A DNA stretch of 36,769 nt from Stramenopiles sp. TOSAG23-3 (Eukaryota > Sar), in contig LT642195.1 in the NCBI GenBank assembly GCA_900128585.1, forward strand, positions 1 through 36,769. The letters run 5' to 3'. Shown here one piece after another: positions 18,238-26,492 of this stretch. The position numbers and the translations under genes were made by a program. The notes under the pieces were generated by a model, which searched no databases, was not told the DNA's origin, and saw nothing but the letters and a program-made list of their open reading frames with translations. How positions within the stretch are numbered: position 1 is the first letter of the stretch; each line of letters opens with the position of its first letter.

Positions 18238-18327
18238 CATGTAATTAGAAAAAGTTATTTACCTTACGTACGCACTCTCACGCATGTAATTTAGAAAAAG
18301 TTATTTACCTTACGTACGCACTCTCAC
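18238..18327. repeat. Tandem duplication, two units of 45 and 46 bp
   Basis: Units 18238-18282 and 18283-18327 are identical except for one inserted T and the final base. Each contains CTTACGTACGCACTCTCAC. The pair lies between the 3' ends of two convergent genes. Confidence 0.9.
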
Positions 18328-18356
18328 CTACAAAAAAATATGTACAGCACACGCAC

Positions 18357-19178
18357 TTACGCCCGAGACAGCTGGTGCGCTTTCGAAGTCAATGGGACAT
18401 ACCGAACGCCCAAGATGGCTTGCTGGGAAACTTTTCCATCGCTGTCCTTATCCACCATGAATATTTCTTGGGCACCATTTTCGGGGCCAACAGGGATAAC
18501 CATCCTGCCCCCCTTCGATAATTGCTTGACCAACACTTGCGGGATGGACGGCGCAGCTGCACCGACATGGATTGCATCGTATGGGCCGTGCTCCTCGAGT
18601 CCATCGAACCCATCGACAACTTGCAATACTACCCGCCCGGAGTCTAGCAAACTGGCATCGTCGCGTTTCACATTTTCAATCGACGACTGCACCAACGTAT
18701 CGATGTGGTCGATGCCGAACGCTTGCCCTCCCTCTGCCATTCGTGCAAAGCAAGCAGTCAAGTACCCCGATCCACTGCCTACGTCCAAAATGTTTGATGT
18801 TTCCGTTATTACTGGCGCCAACCAATCCAGGGCATACGCATGCATGTGCGGGGCAGATATGGTGGCCCCGAGCCCCAAGGGGAGGGGGTTGTCGTCATAG
18901 GCATTTTTCTCAAATTGTTTGGGAACATACATTTTGCGATCCGTCCCTAGCATAGCTGCTTCCGTCAATTTATTGGTTATAATTTTGCTATTGGCAAGAT
19001 TTGCGACCAATTCTCTATTCGTACGCCCACCGCAACGCCAGGCCATCGCGCTACTACTCTCTACCCCCTTCGCAACACGGTTCCCTTTCGAGCGCCCAGT
19101 TGCGCCAACGATTATACACCACCAAGTTAACGAGTGGACAAAACGTAGGATGTACTTCGCGATTCCCGTGCTTTGCAT
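18357..19178 (-). CDS. PCMT1: Protein-L-isoaspartate(D-aspartate) O-methyltransferase
   Basis: This 273-aa protein repairs isoaspartyl damage in proteins by SAM-dependent methylation. It follows the eukaryotic PCMT1 pattern closely: ATISAPHMHAYALDWL (residues 105-120), motif I LDVGSGSGYLTACFARM (131-147), the GIDHI acidic loop, PYDAIHVGAAAP, and GGRMVIPVGP near the end. Met45 (MAWRCGG) aligns with the human initiator region. The 44 residues before it, with a hydrophobic LTWWCIIVGA stretch and basic residues, therefore form an N-terminal extension that could target a membrane or organelle. Either ATG could start translation. Confidence 0.95.
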   Translation of the reverse strand: MQSTGIAKYILRFVHSLTWWCIIVGATGRSKGNRVAKGVESSSAMAWRCGGRTNRELVANLANSKIITNKLTEAAMLGTDRKMYVPKQFEKNAYDDNPLPLGLGATISAPHMHAYALDWLAPVITETSNILDVGSGSGYLTACFARMAEGGQAFGIDHIDTLVQSSIENVKRDDASLLDSGRVVLQVVDGFDGLEEHGPYDAIHVGAAAPSIPQVLVKQLSKGGRMVIPVGPENGAQEIFMVDKDSDGKVSQQAILGVRYVPLTSKAHQLSRA

Positions 19179-19936
19179 AGCTTCCTAACGAAACATGCAA
19201 CGGCATGGCACACAAGCACTCAATTAATTCCCTATCCGAATTTCAATGTCTTCGTACTCGTCTTGTGTTGAATCATTCTCAATTATTACAAATGAAGACT
19301 GCATCATTTCAATAATTAATTTGTTTTATTCATAATATAATAAAATAATATAATTAACCACACCACCACCACCACCACCACCACCACCACCGACGACAAA
19401 TGCTCAACCCTATTCTTCCTTCATTCTTCTTCTTCCATTCAACCCTGTTCCCTGTACCCTGTACCGTACTACCCTCTCTTCTTCATGTTCTCTTTTGTTC
19501 TGTCTAGTCCTCCTCTTCTTCCTTGTCCTGTTGTGTTGTTGTGTTGTTCTTTACCGTACGGGCCGCAGCACAACAAACAAAAAAAATGAAAAAAATAATA
19601 ATTCAACACAAACAACAACTAAAACTCTATTATACTACTCTCTGATTGATTTGATGATTGATATGATGAACGATGATATAATTAATACGTTCTTCTCTCT
19701 TCCCCGCGTGGCTGTAAAAAAATCGTTGAACAAGAAAATTGTATCTATACTTAAGTGTGCATTATCTAAAAATGATGGCGGGGTTGAATGTATTTGCAGC
19801 TGCTCGTTGATTGTCCTGATTATCACATTGTAATTGGTTTATTTATTTTGTTGCCCGTTCGAGTATAGCGCGCTTTCTTTCTACAAGCACAATTGTCGTT
19901 TATTTGGTAGAGAAGTGTCGAGTGTGGTGATAGAGA
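19179..19936. other. Divergent intergenic region with ACC repeat and TACCGTAC sites
   Basis: It lies between the PIMT and aprataxin starts. It holds an (ACC)n tract (about 19361-19391), pyrimidine-rich TTC stretches, and TACCGTAC copies near 19462 and 19552. A 112-codon ORF (19495-19833) lacks any protein-like signature and is not accepted. Confidence 0.6.
19361..19391. repeat. (ACC)n trinucleotide tract
   Basis: About ten ACC units in intergenic DNA between divergent genes. Confidence 0.9.
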
Positions 19937-20819
19937 ATGAAGCGGCGGGGGTCTTCTGAAAGTGCTGGAGAAACGCTGTCAGACGACATCGACCTTTTTC
20001 CATGGGTGAAGGAAGCAAAAAAAAGGCAAAAGAGGAAAGCTGGTGGGCATAAAACAGAGAGGCCTGGACCAGGGTCATGCCAAAGTTCCAGTGAAAGTGA
20101 AAGTAGAAAAAAATCTTCTCCAGACTCGTTGGTCTTGCCTGCCTATGACTTGACGAAGATACAAAAATTAGGAAAGCCACCACGGGTGCCAAACTGGCGG
20201 AGTGCTTTGGATGTATATATTCTGGAACCACTGCAGGCACGGCCAGCTTATGCAAAACAGCGGGTGTTCTACGAGGACGAGGTCTGCGTCGTTATCTATG
20301 ATTCATTTCCTAAGTCCGCGATTCACTTGCTGGTTCTGCCGCGATTATCGCTGTCTCTTCCGAACGTGCATAATTTTTCTGCGCAACTTCATCTTTCAAA
20401 TTTAAAAGTGTTGCATGATCGGGCAAAGAGAATCAAACGCCACCTTGAGACACGCAATCAACAGTGCGTATCTGGGGGGGGGGCAGGCCATGTTTCGCGG
20501 AGAGTTGATGGTAGGGTACCATGGCATCCCGTCCATGAATTACCTTCACATTCACATAATTTCTACGGACTTTGTGGGCATTAAAAATAAAAAGCATTAC
20601 TTATCATTTGCAAAGTGTCCGGAATTCTTTATACCAATGGATACCATGGAGAAGGATCTGTCAGAAAACAAAACATTTACGAAGAAACCGGATTGCAACG
20701 TTCTGAAGGAAGACCTGGTTTGCTTGCACTGCAACATCACACATAAAAATATACCTGCTTTAAAGGCTCATCTGGTAAAATGCAGAGTAGCGAAAGAAAC
20801 TAACAACACTTCTTCGTGA
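19937..20819 (+). CDS. APTX: Aprataxin-like HIT/zinc-finger protein, one-base frameshift
   Basis: Aprataxin removes AMP from abortive DNA-ligation ends in the nucleus. The first frame gives a charged N-terminus (residues 1-70) with a basic KKRQKRKAGG likely nuclear signal, then the HIT-domain start (VYILEPLQARP, VVIYDSFPKSAIHLLVLPR). The second frame gives FRGELMVGYHGIPSM, the HIT triad YLHIHIISTDF, KNKKHYLSF, and a CLHCN...HLVKC zinc finger, as in aprataxin C-termini. The frames meet at a run of 10 G (20474-20483). Nine G would join them into about 293 residues. No FHA domain precedes the HIT domain, as in the short aprataxins of plants and fungi. The single-base break looks like a sequencing error, but could be a real allele. 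Confidence 0.88.
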
Positions 20820-21083
20820 ATGCTACACCGAAGTATAAAAAAAATGCGGGATCAAGACTAAAGTGATAAAATCACAAGAGTAGAGATCAGCTCGCAGTAC
20901 ATAAATTTTAATTACTTAAAATAACAGCCAATTTTCTTGTGTTAAAAAGAAGAGATACGAAGTACGACGATGGTACCAACAACAAAAGAAAGGTGTGCGT
21001 ATAATACAATAATGGTCACTTATTTTATAGTACACAATATGGCTGTAGTATTATATATACTAAAAATATAATATTATTAGGAA

Positions 21084-21122
21084 AATTCCCCCCACCAAGA
21101 AGAAGGGCGGGGGGGGGGGAAT
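21084..21122. terminator. AATTCCCCCC/GGGGGGAATT stem-loop
   Basis: A 10-bp perfect stem can form around a purine-rich loop, in a region otherwise poor in G and C, 265 bp after aprataxin. The structure is seen directly. A role in 3'-end formation is only a guess. Confidence 0.3.
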
Positions 21123-21244
21123 TATTTTAGGGCAGCATCATCACAACATGTGTATGTGGCGTTGTTGTTGGTGGCGAAAAACGTTTTTTAGAAAAAAAGA
21201 AGAAGAAGAAGAGGTTTTTTTTCTCGTCTGTCGTCGTCGCGTTC

Positions 21245-21268
21245 GTACAGTACCGGTACCGTACGTGC
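21245..21268. promoter_or_regulatory. GTAC-rich cluster with TACCGTAC, candidate element
   Basis: The stretch contains GTAC, ACCGGTACC and TACCGTAC units within 24 bases, about 240 bp before the GT4 start codon. It belongs to the recurrent set of TACCGTAC elements. Function is inferred. Confidence 0.3.
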
Positions 21269-21501
21269 CTCCAACCGGTAGAGAGTTACTACCACCCAGG
21301 CACCGTACCACTGTTCTTCGTGACAATTATTTGATCATCTTATGTTATATTTTTTGCCAGTCTCTCTTACTCACTATTTCCCAAGCATGCTTCATTTTGT
21401 TACATACATTGTTTGCAAAAGTTGAATAGTGAAATTTTCATAGTCTCTCCCCAAGCTACAGTTTTTTTGAAAAGGCACCCACGTTTCAAGTTTTCGATAG
21501 C

Positions 21502-23133
21502 ATGTACGTTTCTTGGGGACAGCTGCGGCACGCAGTCTTTATCCTCGTCTTCTTTTTCAGTCCTTGCGTATGGGGTGGCCTCTTGTTTGGCATTCAAGGG
21601 CTTGGTGAAATCGAGATCATGAGTTCGCCGCAGTCTTTGGTCGAGTTTAACACCGAGGTGGAGACTTTCTGCAAGCAAAACACCTTTCAGAGTAATTTCC
21701 CTCGCCACCGCTGCGAATGGCTGACAGCCGGGCCCCTATTGCAGGCGTTAAGCACTCAAGATGGGTGGAATGCGAGTATAGTTAGAAAACATTTTTTGAA
21801 GTTCGAGGCTGCAGAACGATGGGTGTATCCCGAGGAGGATATCCGCAAATTAAGAAGTTGCAGAGGAAACGGACGGCGAAATGTCCTGTTTCTTATGCAC
21901 GACGTAGTACCAAAGCTACACCACGTTCTGAACGGTGGCACGCAAGCCATGGTAGAAGTAGCCCTTTCTCTTCGGGAACACTCCGCTTACTTCGACGCCC
22001 AGATTGCAGTCAAAAGGAAGGCGCTTCCCTTTATGGCGGAGGCCTACCCTTACGCCTATCAGGCAAATGTTTTTATTGGGTACGACGACTTTAAAGATTT
22101 TTCCATAAAGCTTTCCAAGACGGAGGAGGTTGAGTTTGTTGTTGCTACATACTTTGTAACACTGTGGATGTCGAAATTAATGATGCAGCACCACGAGGAA
22201 CAGCAAAGGAGGCTGAAAGTGTTGTATTTTGTTCAAGATTACGAACCATGGTTTCCACTTTCCGGGATTAACAAGTACGCGGCTCGCTATTCTTACGTGG
22301 CAATGCATCACAGTGGCGTACGAATTGTCTCGTACAGCAGTTGGGTCCGGGACAAAATTTTTCAGGAGCACGGTGTACCATCATACCACGTGGATACGCA
22401 CGCATCTACGTTTCGTCATTTCGCCCCAGAATACTCTGGGCAGTCCTCCGGGGCCGTTTACGTTGCTGAATTGTCGAAACTTAGGTCCCAACGCATGCAA
22501 AAAGTCAAGGCCCAGCAACTAGATGTTGCCCTGATGTTACGCCCAGATACCCCCCGGCGAGGCTTAGACCGTTCTATTAGCTTCATCAAGTCTCTTTTGA
22601 AACTTAACAAGAGGTTTAAAGAGTCAGTATTGAAGCTGCACACTTTCGGTTGCACGCAAGAGCAGTTCGACGAGGTGACGAAGTCGCAGGCAGGAATTAA
22701 TTGGGACCAAGACGTTTCGCACCATGGTGTGCTTAATCGAAAGGAGATGCACGAAAAACTCAAGGTGTTCGATATTTTTGTGGACTTATCAATATGGCAG
22801 GCATTTGGGTTTACCGCACTGGAGGGAATGTTGCTCGGTACTGTCCCCGTCGTTCCTGGGTCGTCTGGTTTGTCAAAATACATAGTCATTCACAGGCAGA
22901 CGGGGATCGTGGTGGAAAGAACTGATCCTAAAAACGTTGATGATTACGTCGGCGCGGTCATGTCACTTTGTACCAACCGCCACCTTTTCCGCGTGATTCA
23001 GGGCAATGCAATGGACATAGCAAGGGGATTCGGTAGTTCTAGAACGGCGAAATCTTGGGAAACGCAGTTGTTTAGTGCTGAGCTGAACTCTGGGAAAGAC
23101 GGGGGCGAGACGTGCCTCGCACAAAGATCGTAA
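21502..23133 (+). CDS. GT4-type (WsaF-like) glycosyltransferase, secretory
   Basis: This 543-aa protein has an N-terminal hydrophobic segment (about residues 10-31), suggesting a signal anchor or signal peptide. The body is GT-B fold. RNVLFLMHDVVPKLHHVLNGG (about 126-146) opens the first Rossmann half. LYFVQDYEPWFPLSG (about 241-255) is the hallmark of the WsaF-like rhamnosyltransferase group. DIFVDLSIWQAFGFTALEGMLLG (about 425-447) is the donor-binding glutamate block of GT4 enzymes, followed by GTVPVVPGSSG. In bacteria, WsaF-like enzymes build rhamnan S-layer glycans; here donor and acceptor are unknown. The ATG is the first in frame. The enzyme may act with the GT10-like protein at 344-4660 on surface glycans, which is inference. 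Confidence 0.82.
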   Translation: MYVSWGQLRHAVFILVFFFSPCVWGGLLFGIQGLGEIEIMSSPQSLVEFNTEVETFCKQNTFQSNFPRHRCEWLTAGPLLQALSTQDGWNASIVRKHFLKFEAAERWVYPEEDIRKLRSCRGNGRRNVLFLMHDVVPKLHHVLNGGTQAMVEVALSLREHSAYFDAQIAVKRKALPFMAEAYPYAYQANVFIGYDDFKDFSIKLSKTEEVEFVVATYFVTLWMSKLMMQHHEEQQRRLKVLYFVQDYEPWFPLSGINKYAARYSYVAMHHSGVRIVSYSSWVRDKIFQEHGVPSYHVDTHASTFRHFAPEYSGQSSGAVYVAELSKLRSQRMQKVKAQQLDVALMLRPDTPRRGLDRSISFIKSLLKLNKRFKESVLKLHTFGCTQEQFDEVTKSQAGINWDQDVSHHGVLNRKEMHEKLKVFDIFVDLSIWQAFGFTALEGMLLGTVPVVPGSSGLSKYIVIHRQTGIVVERTDPKNVDDYVGAVMSLCTNRHLFRVIQGNAMDIARGFGSSRTAKSWETQLFSAELNSGKDGGETCLAQRS

Positions 23134-23245
23134 AAGAAGAGGGGGGATTACGCGTGTCAGCGAGAGTACATCTCACTGCTTTGGGAAGTTTTTGTCATTT
23201 ACATTTTTACCACACACAGTAAAACTCTTAATTCAATTTACCTTT

Positions 23246-24685
23246 TTACACTTTCAAATTTAGATTTGGCAAGTCAACCACAAAGATGCCATTTTTGGAA
23301 TCCTTGTTCCGCTCCCACCGCCCTAACCGTGGCTCTTGGCCAATACCAGCGACCAAATACTTCCCAGTAGGGGAAAATGCCAGGGCGTTCACAAAGCCTT
23401 TTGCTTCCACCTTGGCTATCTCTGTCAGGGCTCGGCCCCCTAAATTTGCATGCCAAAAGCGTATAAAGCCGTCGGAAGAGCCTGTGGCCACCAGATCGGA
23501 CGCGGGGAACGCAGCAATAGCACTTACCCAGCAGTGCTGCACCCCGCCGTTGCTTCCCTCTCCCATTTCTCCTTCCGTAGGTCGTGGGTGGGCATTTTCA
23601 ACTTTGGCTATCGGGCGCTTCTTGTTCATGTTCCACAAGGCCACAGTACCATCTTGGGAGCATGATACGTAATTTTGGTTGTCTACCATAACCGCAGCGT
23701 CTATGCTTCGTTTGTGCCCGCGAAAAATCAGTTGAGAGTCCGACTCAACTTTCCATAGGCGCACGCTACGGTCGTCGCCTGAGCTTAGAGGCTGCTCCCG
23801 TCGCAAACAGTCCAAGCTTTGCACAAAACTTTGATGCCCGAACAAGGTATCCACGTACCCCATTTCGTCAAGGTTCCAAATCTTTATACATCGGTCGTAC
23901 GATCCAGTGAACAAGGTCCTCGTCTTTTTCTGAAAGCACATGCAAGAGACAATGTCCCGGTGCCCCCTAAATGTGTCCAGCAGGGCGTCCGTCTTGGCGT
24001 TCCATATTCGGAGGGCTTTGTCTCTCCCGCCACTGACAAGGAACCGGCCATCGTCGGAAGCTGCCAACGCTAGGATTTCGTCGTAGTGACCTTCCGGGAT
24101 GGACGCTGCCGCGCCCCCCTTTTGCCGCCTTTCTTTTCTATTGGCCTTTCTCCCAGGGTATTTTTTCACCCGCTTCCTATTGCCGATGTGCCAGCGGATA
24201 ATACTACAATCTTTCGACGCTGTCCAGCAGGTATCGTCGTCCTTGCCGAACGCAACCGCAGTGAGGGGCCCGTTGTGGCCCCTGTGAAAGGTTCCCGACA
24301 GCTTGTTCTGGGCGAGGGCCTCTTCCATCAGCGTGGCAATGTTTCTTGTCAACCGTCCCGCTGCCCGCAGCGCCTCGTTGTGTAATCGGTCGGCCACCGC
24401 GTCCTCTTCGCCCGAGCCGCCTTGGCCTTCTTCTACAGCTATTTTGTCGAGCATGCTTTTCGCCAGCCGGATGCGTTTTTCCTGAACTGTTTCTTTTTCG
24501 TCATCAGAGTTTTCTACATCTTCAAAAAAGTCGCTTCCATCCTCGTTTCCGGATATACCACTTCCATCGGAGTCGATAACTTCGTCGTCGTCTGAAAAAT
24601 TAAAGTGTGATTTTCCATCCCCCGCCCCACTCTTAGCGCGCTTGTTTGCCCCTCCAACTTTTCTAACAGGAACCGCACGTTTCAT
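23246..24685 (-). CDS. RRP9: U3 snoRNP-associated WD40 protein RRP9 (U3-55K)
   Basis: This 479-aa nucleolar protein binds the box B/C region of U3 snoRNA and acts in 18S rRNA processing. The N-terminus is basic with a likely nuclear signal (KRAVPVRKVGGANKRAK), followed by a Ser/Asp/Glu-rich acidic segment (about 29-65). A linker then has the typical EKRIRLAKSMLDKI helix. WD40 repeats run from about 133 to 470. The most diagnostic stretch is DTLFGHQSFVQSLDCLRRE, then SSGDDRSVRLWKVESDSQL and NYVSCSQDGTVALWN. Length and order agree with yeast and human RRP9. It converges on the GT4 gene with only 112 bp between stops. Confidence 0.95.
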   Translation of the reverse strand: MKRAVPVRKVGGANKRAKSGAGDGKSHFNFSDDDEVIDSDGSGISGNEDGSDFFEDVENSDDEKETVQEKRIRLAKSMLDKIAVEEGQGGSGEEDAVADRLHNEALRAAGRLTRNIATLMEEALAQNKLSGTFHRGHNGPLTAVAFGKDDDTCWTASKDCSIIRWHIGNRKRVKKYPGRKANRKERRQKGGAAASIPEGHYDEILALAASDDGRFLVSGGRDKALRIWNAKTDALLDTFRGHRDIVSCMCFQKKTRTLFTGSYDRCIKIWNLDEMGYVDTLFGHQSFVQSLDCLRREQPLSSGDDRSVRLWKVESDSQLIFRGHKRSIDAAVMVDNQNYVSCSQDGTVALWNMNKKRPIAKVENAHPRPTEGEMGEGSNGGVQHCWVSAIAAFPASDLVATGSSDGFIRFWHANLGGRALTEIAKVEAKGFVNALAFSPTGKYLVAGIGQEPRLGRWERNKDSKNGIFVVDLPNLNLKV

Positions 24686-24912
24686 AGCTCCTATGGTAAA
24701 GAAAGCCCAACACTAAAACAAATTGTATGGTTTGTTGACACGTTTAAAATACCGTTCACACAATAGACAGGCAGATGTTCAAGATATACGTAGTATGACA
24801 TCCCTGTTATAAATAATCCTTAAGACGAGTGTGTGTGTGAGTATGTATGCTAAATGGATTCGTACGGGTCCCGCGTTTTTTGTTGTTTCTTTGTTTATGA
24901 TGATTGTTCTCC

Positions 24913-24950
24913 TCCTCTTCTTCTTCTTCTTCTTCTTCTTCTTCTTTTTT
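24913..24950. repeat. (TTC)n tract
   Basis: About ten TTC units followed by a T run. It is the complement of the GAA tract that begins 130 bp downstream, so the two could pair. Confidence 0.9.
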
Positions 24951-25080
24951 TTTAAAATTATTTTTGATGATGATGATGATAGCTGTGATGACAACAATTA
25001 GTATTTTTATTTTCATTCATTTTGTTATTGTATTAAAATAATGTTGTTGATAAAATATATTGTGGTTGGTTGTGTTGTTG

Positions 25081-25430
25081 CGAAGAAGAAGAAAAAGAAG
25101 AAAGAAGAAGAAGAAGAAGAAGAAGAAGAAGAAGAAGAAGAAGAAGAAGAAGAAGAAGAAGAAGAAGAAGAANNNNNNNNNNNNNNNNNNNNNNNNNNNN
25201 NNNNNNNNNNNNNNNNNNNNNNNNNNNNNNNNNNNNNNNNNNNNNNNNNNNNNNNNNNNNNNNNNNNNNNNNNNNNNNNNNNNNNNNNNNNNNNNNNNNN
25301 NNNNNNNNNNNNNNNNNNNNNNNNNNNNNNNAGAAGAAGAAGAAGAAAGAAGAAGAAGAAGAAGAAGAAGAAGAAGAAGAAGAAGAAGAAGAAGAAGAAA
25401 GAAGAAGAAGGAGGAGGAAGAGAATTTAAA
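25081..25430. repeat. (GAA)n tract interrupted by 159-N gap
   Basis: GAA units run from 25081 to 25172, then N from 25173 to 25331, then GAA again to about 25421. The gap was probably not assembled because of the repeat, so its true length is unknown. Confidence 0.97.
25173..25331. other. Assembly gap (N)
   Basis: 159 undetermined bases inside the GAA tract. Confidence 0.99.
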
Positions 25431-25975
25431 AAAAAAAAAAATGTTTTTTTTTCGCGAAAAAACTATTTTTTTAATAATATAAAAATAAGCAAAGCTTTTA
25501 TATTAAGGATAATATAATATATATATTTTATTAATATGATTAATTATCTATCTGGTTATGTTATCATGATAAAATCGTTTTAATATTGTACTTATATACC
25601 TTAACATAAGAAGAACATGACATAATATGTAAAATATATTTAGTTCGTATACTAGTCTGTCTATAAGCTATCTATTATATGATTATATTCCTCAAAGAAG
25701 AAGGAGGATATTTTCTTTGAATAAATAGCTGGAATAGCTAAGAGAGGAACAAATGTTATATTAAATATATATATAAATAGCATTAATGATAAGATCATAT
25801 TAAAACTAGATGGTAATCCGAACCACTCAATATATTTAATTTGAAACAGCACCAGTAGAGTATAGCGAACAAACAAACTGAAATCTCATAAAAATAATGA
25901 TTTGCACGCCTAGCTATATACAGTATGAAAAAGTAATAGCTAATTTAAAAACTATTTATCTAGCAGCTAGCAGCA

Positions 25976-25997
25976 GGGCAGGGTAGGGCAGGCAGGG
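25976..25997 (+). other. Potential G-quadruplex motif
   Basis: Four GGG runs spaced by 2, 2 and 6 bases fit the canonical G3N1-7 pattern on the plus strand, about 500 bp upstream of NOMO. Formation in the cell is not shown. Confidence 0.5.
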
Positions 25998-26215
25998 AGG
26001 AGTAAATCCTATTATAAAATAATTAGTACAATAATAAATGTAAGACGACCGACCACCAAACCTAATTCCAGAAGAAGTAGAAGGAAGAAGAAGAACAAAT
26101 AAAAAAAGAATAAATGCTCTAATTATTGTGGAAATAAGTATTATTATATATAAATAAGAAGGCTATAATAATATGTCCAATATATATAAGAATACAATAC
26201 AAATAAAAATAAAAC

Positions 26216-26250
26216 AACAACAACAACAACAACAAAAACAACAACAACAA
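26216..26250. repeat. (CAA)n trinucleotide tract
   Basis: CAA units with one AAA interruption, followed by a T run, in the 5' flank of NOMO. Confidence 0.85.
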
Positions 26251-26492
26251 ATCTTTTTTTTTTTATTTATTCGCGACGACGAAGGAAGAAGAACAAACGA
26301 ATGAGAAGAAGAATTGAAATAAAGAAATTCAGAAGCATATATATAGTGTATGTGGTAGAAATATATTGTATTTTCCTTTTACACTTTATTTGCCATTGGT
26401 ATGTGTGTCTGTTTTCTTTTTCTATCTGTTTGTTGTAGCTGATTCTTATTATCACACGAAAAACGCACAGTTGTTTCTCCTCCAAGGATAAA

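Larger units (their letters stand above)
20820..21501. other. Intergenic region with C/G hairpin and GTAC cluster
   Basis: It lies between aprataxin and the GT4 gene, both plus strand. It holds a C6/G10 hairpin (about 21084-21122), a purine run (21190-21212), and a GTAC-rich cluster with GGTACCGTACG near 21255-21265. ORFs here are not protein-like. Confidence 0.6.
24686..26492. other. Long gene-free region with GAA/TTC tracts, gap and G-rich motif
   Basis: It lies between the divergent RRP9 and NOMO genes. It holds a TTC tract, a GAA tract with an assembly gap, AT-rich DNA, a G-rich four-run motif (25976-25997) and a CAA tract (about 26216-26250). ORFs in it are repeat artefacts or too AT-rich to accept. 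Confidence 0.7.

Noticed and set aside
18340-19188. Plus-strand ORFs up to 186 codons
   Set aside because: Antisense to the well-supported PIMT gene.
24779-25517. ORFs with poly-Lys, poly-Glu or poly-Arg and undetermined residues
   Set aside because: They are translations of the TTC and GAA tracts and run through the N-gap.
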